5,873 nt of DNA from Halanaerobiaceae bacterium. GTDB taxonomy: Bacteria > Bacillota_F > Halanaerobiia > Halanaerobiales > CSSED10-376. The DNA is taken from assembly GCA_003557445.1 (NCBI GenBank), contig PWOK01000148.1, positions 1-5,873 of the forward strand. Direction: 5' to 3'. A program made the position numbers and the translations under genes. The notes beneath the pieces were generated by a model, which saw only the letters and a program-made list of their open reading frames with translations, did no database searches and was not told the origin of the DNA. Every line of letters starts with the position of its first letter. The stretch's first letter is position 1. Shown here in pieces: positions 1-4,069 of the stretch.

Positions 1-1295
1 ACTGTTATTTCACCTCCATGAGCTTCAACTAATTTGCGAGTTATTGCCAGTCCCAGCCCTGTTCCTCCAGTTTTAGTGGAACGGGATTTATCTGTTCTAT
101 AAAACCTTTCAAAAATAAAAGGAATATCTTTATCAGGAATACCGATACCATTATCTTTTACTTTAATAATATAATTTTTTTTATCTTTATTTAATATAAT
201 TTCAATTTCTCCTCTGACTTTAGAATATTTAATAGCATTAGATATTAAATTATTAAAAATAGTTCTTAATCCCTCAGGGTCTCCTTTTATAATATATTCT
301 TTTTGTTCAGACTTTATTTTTATATTTATTTTTTTCTCTTCAGCTTTTTTTGGAAAAGATTTAAGGACCTGATCAATAATATCTTTAAGATTTATTTCTT
401 TTTTGTCCATATGATATATTTTTTGTTCTGTATCAGTAAATTGTTCCAGACTTCCCACCAGCTTTTTGAGTCTATCCAGTTCTTCCTTCATTTCATTGAT
501 AATAACCCGGTCTGGTTCAAAAACACCATCTTCAATTGCTGATAAATAATTAGAAATTATCGCCAGTGGTGTTTTAAGTTCATGAACAAGATCTCCTGTT
601 GATTCTTCTCTCACCTTTTCTAAATATTTTAATCTTTCTGTCATACGATTTAGTGATTTTCCCAGCCCGGTTAATTCATCATTACCTCTCACTTCAACAC
701 TTTGATTAAAATCACCCCTGGCAACGGCAGAAGTCATTTTATTCATTTTTAAAATAGGGAGGGTTAAATACCTTGAAAGTAAATAACTGATTATAGCTGA
801 TAATAAAATCATAATGCCAGCTACAAAAAAAACAGTATCATTAACATTATCAAGAAAACGTGTTTCCTGTACTGATCTACCCCTCTGTTGTCCGGGAAAA
901 TCCCAGTATATACTGGCAATCATTTTATTTTCCTGATTATATACCGGATATTTATTTGCTCTCTCAAAAGAAAAACTTTCTTTTCTCCTTCCATGACCAG
1001 GTGTATCCTCATTTGTATAGATTAAACCCCCATCACTGGAAATATAATATATTACTATTTGTTCATTAAAAAAATATCTGTTTAAAAAATTTCTGCTCAT
1101 TTCCCAGTTTGTTTCTTCCTCATATAATTCCTCAAGTACAGGTATTAATCCCTCTATCTCCTCCATTTTTTCCTGATTAATATATTCCTGAAAATGATGT
1201 TCCACCCGGGAATTAACTAAATAAGAAGTAATTATTAAACCTGTAATAGACATAATTAAAATGACAGCAAATAACTTATAACCTATTTTACTCAT
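1..1295 (-). CDS. Membrane sensor histidine kinase, partial (C-terminus beyond left edge)
   Basis: Sensor kinase of a two-component system, expected to autophosphorylate on His and pass the phosphate to the regulator encoded just upstream. I translated 431 codons without a stop. A transmembrane helix at about residues 5-25 and a second at 154-175 enclose an extracytoplasmic sensor region of about 125 residues with no recognisable fold. A HAMP linker follows (about 176-228). The dimerisation domain carries the H-box HELKTPL with phosphoacceptor H238. The ATPase domain shows the N-box (N353 in NLISNAIKYS), G1 box DNGIGIP (381-387), F-box PFIFERFYR (392-400) and G2 box GGTGLGLA (410-417). Only the last few residues should be missing. 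The ATG lies within the regulator's final codons (ATGAGTAA, 8-base overlap) and has an AGGTGA ribosome site 5 bases upstream, implying translational coupling. The ligand cannot be told from sequence. Confidence 0.96.
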   Translation of the reverse strand, partial: MSKIGYKLFAVILIMSITGLIITSYLVNSRVEHHFQEYINQEKMEEIEGLIPVLEELYEEETNWEMSRNFLNRYFFNEQIVIYYISSDGGLIYTNEDTPGHGRRKESFSFERANKYPVYNQENKMIASIYWDFPGQQRGRSVQETRFLDNVNDTVFFVAGIMILLSAIISYLLSRYLTLPILKMNKMTSAVARGDFNQSVEVRGNDELTGLGKSLNRMTERLKYLEKVREESTGDLVHELKTPLAIISNYLSAIEDGVFEPDRVIINEMKEELDRLKKLVGSLEQFTDTEQKIYHMDKKEINLKDIIDQVLKSFPKKAEEKKINIKIKSEQKEYIIKGDPEGLRTIFNNLISNAIKYSKVRGEIEIILNKDKKNYIIKVKDNGIGIPDKDIPFIFERFYRTDKSRSTKTGGTGLGLAITRKLVEAHGGEIT

Positions 1296-1983
1296 CTATA
1301 TCACCTACAAACTTATATCCTGCTCCATAAACTGTTTTAATATATTCATCTTTTTTAAATGATAATTTTCTGCGTATATTTTTAATATGGACATCAATTG
1401 TACGATCAAAACCATCATAATCCCAGCCCAGTGTTTTATTTAGTATTTGTTCCCTTGAAAGAACCTGTCCAGCATGTTCTATTAAAGTTTTTAATATTTT
1501 AAATTCTGTGTGAGTTAAATCTATTTTCTTTCCTTCAGCTTTAACAGCCATAGCCTCAAAATCTATTTTCAGTTTACCTTTTTTTAGAAATATTTTTTCT
1601 GATCTGCTGGATATATCCTTACTTCTTCTTAATATTGCTTTAATGCGAACTATTAATTCTTCTGGATGAAATGGTTTAACAAGATAATCATCAGCACCCA
1701 GATTAAAACCTTTGATTCTATCCTGAGGTCTGCCTCTGGCTGTTAACATTAATACCGGTAGATCTGAGTACTGTCTTAAACGGCGGCAAATTTCTTCTCC
1801 TCTTAATCCAGGAAGCATTAAATCAAGTACAAGCAGGTCAGCTTCAAATTTTTCCAGTATCTCCAGTACTTTTTTGCCATTTTCAACACCTCTGGTTAAA
1901 AAACCTTCTTTTTTTAAATAGGCCTGGACAACTTTTCTCATATGGGCCTCATCTTCAGCAACCAGTATTTTAATGGGTTTCAA
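1288..1983 (-). CDS. OmpR/PhoB-family response regulator
   Basis: DNA-binding response regulator, partner of the overlapping sensor kinase. The receiver domain (about 1-120) has the acidic pocket E10/D11, phosphoacceptor D54 (LVLDLMLPG), T81 (MLTARG) and K103 (LVKPF), so all key phosphotransfer residues are present. The C-terminal winged-helix domain (about 130-228) shows the typical segments LTHTEFKIL, SREQIL, RTIDVHIKNIRRKL and TVYGAGYKF of the Trans_reg_C family. The length of 231 residues is normal for the family. The start codon is TTG, supported by AAGGAGG seven bases upstream. Members of this family bind tandem repeats with 11-base spacing, and such a repeat exists 0.4 kb upstream at 2415-2436; that link is inference. 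Several subfamilies share this architecture, so no gene symbol is given. Confidence 0.97.
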   Translation of the reverse strand: MKPIKILVAEDEAHMRKVVQAYLKKEGFLTRGVENGKKVLEILEKFEADLLVLDLMLPGLRGEEICRRLRQYSDLPVLMLTARGRPQDRIKGFNLGADDYLVKPFHPEELIVRIKAILRRSKDISSRSEKIFLKKGKLKIDFEAMAVKAEGKKIDLTHTEFKILKTLIEHAGQVLSREQILNKTLGWDYDGFDRTIDVHIKNIRRKLSFKKDEYIKTVYGAGYKFVGDIDE

Positions 1984-1990
1984 GAACTTG

Positions 1991-1997
1991 CCTCCTT
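1991..1997 (-). promoter_or_regulatory. Ribosome binding site deciding a TTG start
   Basis: AAGGAGG followed by seven bases and TTG. This consensus Shine-Dalgarno sequence supports TTG as the true start of the response regulator. The encoded N-terminus (MKPIKILVAEDE) aligns naturally with receiver domains, and no better ATG lies nearby. Confidence 0.85.
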
Positions 1998-2014
1998 AAT
2001 TATCTTCTTTTTTT

Positions 2015-2028
2015 ATTATATTATATCA
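2015..2028 (-). promoter_or_regulatory. Extended -10 promoter of the two-component operon
   Basis: On the minus strand the sequence reads TGATATAATATAAT. This is a TGnTATAAT extended -10 element (2028-2020) overlapped by a second TATAAT (2020-2015). It sits between the terminator of the upstream operon and the regulator's ribosome binding site. No good -35 hexamer is visible, which is usual for extended -10 promoters. It implies that the regulator/kinase pair is transcribed independently of the upstream genes. Confidence 0.6.
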
Positions 2029-2036
2029 TATATTCC

Positions 2037-2069
2037 AAAAGAAAGGAGACAGGTTTTTTACCTATCCCC
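2037..2069 (-). terminator. Rho-independent terminator after the exported-protein gene
   Basis: On the minus strand GGGGATAGGT pairs with ACCTGTCTCC over ten positions (eight Watson-Crick and two G-U pairs) around an AAAAA loop. The stem is followed by TTTCTTTT. It lies 26 bases past the stop codon of the 93-residue ORF and just before the promoter of the response regulator, so it separates the two transcription units. The T-run is interrupted by one C, so termination may be incomplete. Confidence 0.8.
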
Positions 2070-2095
2070 TTATTGTATTTATACTTATATTTAAA

Positions 2096-2377
2096 TTAAG
2101 ATCCAAATCTAAATCTCCTGGATTGTTTTTGACGTTGAACCATATCTCCTCTATCTCCTTCTTCTAATTGCAATGACCGATTAACATGTCTCATTATCCT
2201 TCTTTGAACCTGTTCTCCATCACATTCTTCATTACATTCTGTATTCAGGGAATATTCAGTATTAGTATTTACTTCTTCATTTGTATTTTGATTATTAACT
2301 CCAGCTAATACAAAGGTTCCCATAGCAAAAACCAGAATTAAAGTCAAAGTAATTACTATAATTTTTGTTTTCACCAT
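2096..2377 (-). CDS. Small exported protein with a CxxxC pair, function unknown
   Basis: I do not recognise the family. The 93-residue product starts with a Sec-type signal peptide: basic MVKTK, a hydrophobic core at about residues 6-23, and a VLA-G junction giving a likely signal peptidase I cut after A25. The mature part is hydrophilic: an Asn/Thr/Glu-rich stretch (28-46), C48 and C52 in a CxxxC arrangement inside an acidic patch, then an Arg/Gln-rich C-terminus ending in RRFRFGS. The start is firm because AAAGGAGGTGAT directly precedes ATG. It is the last gene before a terminator, and a direct repeat plus an extended -10 element lie just upstream. A small periplasmic-type stress or metal-binding accessory controlled by the adjacent two-component system is conceivable, but this is inference. 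LAGV resembles a lipobox with Val in place of Cys, so it should not be a lipoprotein. Confidence 0.85.
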   Translation of the reverse strand: MVKTKIIVITLTLILVFAMGTFVLAGVNNQNTNEEVNTNTEYSLNTECNEECDGEQVQRRIMRHVNRSLQLEEGDRGDMVQRQKQSRRFRFGS

Positions 2378-2391
2378 ATCACCTCCTTTCC

Positions 2392-2415
2392 TGTCTGTTT
2401 AAATAATAACAGACA
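2392..2415. repeat. Perfect 8-base inverted repeat (TGTCTGTT / AACAGACA)
   Basis: TGTCTGTT and its exact reverse complement AACAGACA are separated by 8 A/T bases. The dyad covers the putative -10 element of the exported-protein gene and ends just upstream of its ribosome binding site. A transcript starting about 7 bases after the -10 would not contain both arms. If it works from this promoter it is more likely a DNA operator than an RNA hairpin; in a read-through operon transcript it could fold. Confidence 0.6.
2403..2411 (-). promoter_or_regulatory. Candidate extended -10 element for the exported-protein gene
   Basis: On the minus strand TGTTATTAT matches TGnTATnnT-type extended -10 sequences. 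It lies 25 bases before the ATG of the 93-residue ORF. There is no -35 consensus; the -35 position falls inside the 11-base-period direct repeat, as expected for a promoter activated by a PhoB-type regulator. It would allow expression separate from the upstream genes. The AT-rich background makes chance matches common, so this is tentative. Confidence 0.4.
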
Positions 2416-2436
2416 AATATGAAGGAAATATGAAAA
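2413..2436 (-). promoter_or_regulatory. Tandem 11-base-period direct repeat, candidate response-regulator box
   Basis: The plus strand carries AAATATGAA at 2415-2423 and again at 2426-2434 (TTCATATTT twice on the minus strand), an exact 9-base repeat with 11-base period. OmpR/PhoB-family regulators bind such tandem sites one helical turn apart, and one is encoded 0.4 kb downstream. The site sits just upstream of a candidate -10 element. It also overlaps the reading frame of the broken small membrane gene, but an 11-base period is not a multiple of three, so protein repetition does not explain it. Binding is inferred. Confidence 0.5.
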
Positions 2437-2673
2437 ATTCTATAATTAAAAGTAAAACTAAGATAACTGCTGAAAGAAAACCAATAAAATTACCATTTCT
2501 TTGATAAAATGTTTTTTCATTATTTAATTTTACTTCATAAGATTCTTTTTGATATACTGGCGGCCTGAAAATAAGTATTTATATTTTCTACTTTTTCTAA
2601 AAATATATTTTTATAATATTCATTAATAATCTTTTTCATTTTTATAATCAAACCTCCTGATAGGTATATAAAA

Positions 2674-3483
2674 TTAATAGATTAAATAAAATATAAATGT
2701 AGAAATAAACATTAAGATTACAATTAACAAACTATCTCTTTTTTTATTGTTGGCAAAACTAATTTGGGCAGCTTTTTTATAATTACTTTGCTTTAAATAT
2801 ACTAAAATTAAAATTGCTATTAAAGCATAAATTAATGCAGTAAGATGTGCTACTGTAAATTGACCGGTAACCAGTGGGTTTTCTCTAAAAAATTCTACAA
2901 AACCACGGTTAAATGAATAACCTAAAATATAATAAGCAAATAGTTGACCATTAAATTTGATTTTATCTCTATAATTCCATAATAAAAGTAATAATACATA
3001 ATTAAGCAAGGATTCATATATCTGGGCAGGATGTAAAATTTGCTCCCCTATTTCAACACCCCAGAACCAGGTCTGACTCATTGGTATACCAAAAACATCA
3101 CAACCTATTCTACCTACAGCTTTACCCAAAATTAGTCCCGGGGCAAAAGTATCAGCAATTTTCCAGAAAGGAAGATGCTGATACTTTATATATATTATAG
3201 AAAAAATAACTGCTCCCATAAGTCCACCCTGAATAGATAATCCTCCCTGATGAATCATCAATATCCGGACAGGATTTTCTATGAAAAACCCTGGATTAAA
3301 TACCAGAACATAAAAAAGCCTGGCACCTATAATACCGGCAACAACACCACCGATTGCTATATTGTAAAGATGATCAATATTTAATTTTTTTCTTTTCCCT
3401 TCTAAATAAACCACGTAAAAACCTGTTATTACGCCTAAAGCTACAAATATTCCATATATATTTATTGATAATATATTATTCAT
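2674..3483 (-). CDS. lgt: Prolipoprotein diacylglyceryl transferase (Lgt-like variant)
   Basis: Polytopic membrane protein of the Lgt family, which transfers diacylglycerol from phosphatidylglycerol to the lipobox Cys of prolipoproteins. Family landmarks are GGLSIQGG (80-87), GRIGCDVFG (124-132), HPAQIYES (151-158) and NRGFVEFFR (192-200). R125, R193 and E197 match E. coli R143, R239 and E243. The usual signature GRxGNFxNGE is changed: Cys replaces N146, Phe replaces N149, Ile replaces E151, and Q85 sits at the H103 position. An additional hydrophobic helix (251-269) extends past the family core. I chose ATG at 3483, giving 269 residues, because TTGGAGG lies five bases before it; a TTG at 3495 would place that ribosome site inside the gene. 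Lgt family membership is secure, but housekeeping Lgt activity is not: a paralogue is possible. Confidence 0.87.
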   Translation of the reverse strand: MNNILSINIYGIFVALGVITGFYVVYLEGKRKKLNIDHLYNIAIGGVVAGIIGARLFYVLVFNPGFFIENPVRILMIHQGGLSIQGGLMGAVIFSIIYIKYQHLPFWKIADTFAPGLILGKAVGRIGCDVFGIPMSQTWFWGVEIGEQILHPAQIYESLLNYVLLLLLWNYRDKIKFNGQLFAYYILGYSFNRGFVEFFRENPLVTGQFTVAHLTALIYALIAILILVYLKQSNYKKAAQISFANNKKRDSLLIVILMFISTFIFYLIY

Positions 3484-3518
3484 CAAATCCTCCAATCAGG
3501 TGTATATTTTTTGAGATA

Positions 3519-3734
3519 TTATTTTTTTTCATTGTCTTTTTCATGATGATGAGAATCAGAGTCATGACTCATACCTTTCATCATAAATAAATGCATTAAT
3601 GGACACAAAACAATTATTAACCAGCCCCAATTTCCACCAGAACCATGTAAAAAGAAAAACCCAGCAAACATTACTATACAGCAAACTAACATCATCCAGC
3701 CATGACCGGAATGAGAATTTTTGTTTTTACTCAT
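3519..3734 (-). CDS. Small His/Met/Cys-rich two-helix membrane protein (DUF2933-like)
   Basis: The 71-residue protein has two membrane helices (about 12-31 and 35-52). C18-C19 lie in the first helix and a CPLMHLFMM segment (44-52) in the second. It starts with a His-bearing tail (SHSGHG) and ends with MSHDSDSHHHEKD. The tryptophan- and methionine-rich layout with CPLMH resembles DUF2933, whose members, as I recall, often lie near copper or heavy-metal genes; this is recollection, not a search result. The soft metal ligands make metal binding plausible, but no activity is established. AAGGAG eight bases before ATG fixes the start. It lies 62 bases after the SHOCT-type gene and 35 before lgt, probably in the same operon. 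Confidence 0.8.
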   Translation of the reverse strand: MSKNKNSHSGHGWMMLVCCIVMFAGFFFLHGSGGNWGWLIIVLCPLMHLFMMKGMSHDSDSHHHEKDNEKK

Positions 3735-3796
3735 AATCTTATCTCCTTTTAATTTTTATTAAAGCCTACCCCTATACAGAATAACTTACGAACCCT

Positions 3797-4042
3797 CTAG
3801 TTTTTACGGAGATTTTCTAAGATTCTTTCTAATTCTTCTTTCTCTATTTCACCATTTGCATACCGGCGACGGGCTATCTGTTCTGCTTCTTTATTATTAT
3901 TATTATTATTGTTATTTTGATTGGATTTTACATTTTGTACTATCCAAATTATACCAACTATGAGTAAAGCCCAGAAGAGAATCATCATTATAATCCCTCC
4001 CCATCCATGATACATATAATTATCAAATAGTAAACAATGCAT
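3797..4042 (-). CDS. Small membrane protein with C-terminal SHOCT-type domain
   Basis: The 81-residue protein has a short N-terminus containing YMYHGWGG, one membrane helix (about 16-36), an Asn-rich linker with eight consecutive Asn (43-50), and a C-terminal helix pair IARRRYANGEIEKEELERIL (56-75). The RYAxGEIxxEE core is typical of SHOCT domains, which end many small bacterial membrane proteins and are thought to mediate oligomerisation or partner contact. The start is supported by AAGGA nine bases upstream. It follows the large membrane protein gene by 27 bases and precedes the DUF2933-like gene, suggesting co-transcription. The specific role is unknown. The poly-Asn tract is encoded by an AAT-type microsatellite, so linker length may vary among strains. 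Confidence 0.88.
   Translation of the reverse strand: MHCLLFDNYMYHGWGGIIMMILFWALLIVGIIWIVQNVKSNQNNNNNNNNKEAEQIARRRYANGEIEKEELERILENLRKN
3891..3915. repeat. Trinucleotide (TTA/TAA) microsatellite coding for poly-Asn
   Basis: Six TTA units run from 3891, followed by TT, then a single G interruption and TTATT. On the coding strand this is a run of AAT codons with one AAC, giving Asn43-50 in the linker of the SHOCT-type protein. Slippage here would change length by whole codons and keep the reading frame. Confidence 0.85.
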
Positions 4043-4069
4043 CTTAACACATCCTTTCTTATTTATTAT

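Larger units (their letters stand above)
2399..2639 (-). pseudogene. Small membrane protein gene split by an apparent +1 frameshift
   Basis: An ATG at 2639, with AGGAGG 13 bases upstream, opens a 34-codon frame that ends at TGA (2535-2537) after NINTYFQAASISKRIL. From about 2560 the +1 frame is open without a stop to TAA at 2399-2401 and encodes PPVYQKESYEVKLNNEK, then a clear membrane helix (GFLSAVILVLLLIIEFF). Removing one G in CAGGCCGCC would join the two as TYFQ-PPVYQKE and give one 79-residue protein with a charged N-terminal half and one helix near the C-terminus. The joined gene would fit the operon well: 34 bases after lgt and 21 before the exported-protein gene, with ribosome sites in both gaps. 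It may be a true pseudogene, a sequencing error, or two short ORFs. I do not recognise the protein family. Confidence 0.6.

Noticed and set aside
303..542. Plus-strand open frame of 79 codons
   Set aside because: It lies opposite the sensor kinase, which has all catalytic boxes; its Phe/Tyr-rich composition is what antisense AT-rich coding DNA gives.
860..1069. Plus-strand open frame of 69 codons
   Set aside because: Antisense to the sensor region of the kinase, with no ribosome site and no recognisable domain.
3484..3495. TTG at 3495 as the start of the Lgt-like gene
   Set aside because: The GGAGG ribosome site would then fall inside the coding sequence; ATG at 3483 has ideal spacing to it.
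3354..3590. Plus-strand open frame of 78 codons
   Set aside because: Antisense across the lgt start and the DUF2933-like gene, both well supported on the other strand.
3748..3763. Perfect TTTAAT-TTTT-ATTAAA dyad before the DUF2933-like gene
   Set aside because: Made only of A and T in an AT-rich gap, too weak for a stable hairpin and likely by chance.
3751..3796. Possible promoter or terminator in the gap between the SHOCT-type and DUF2933-like genes
   Set aside because: No GC-rich stem and no convincing -10/-35 pair; read-through within one operon explains the gap.
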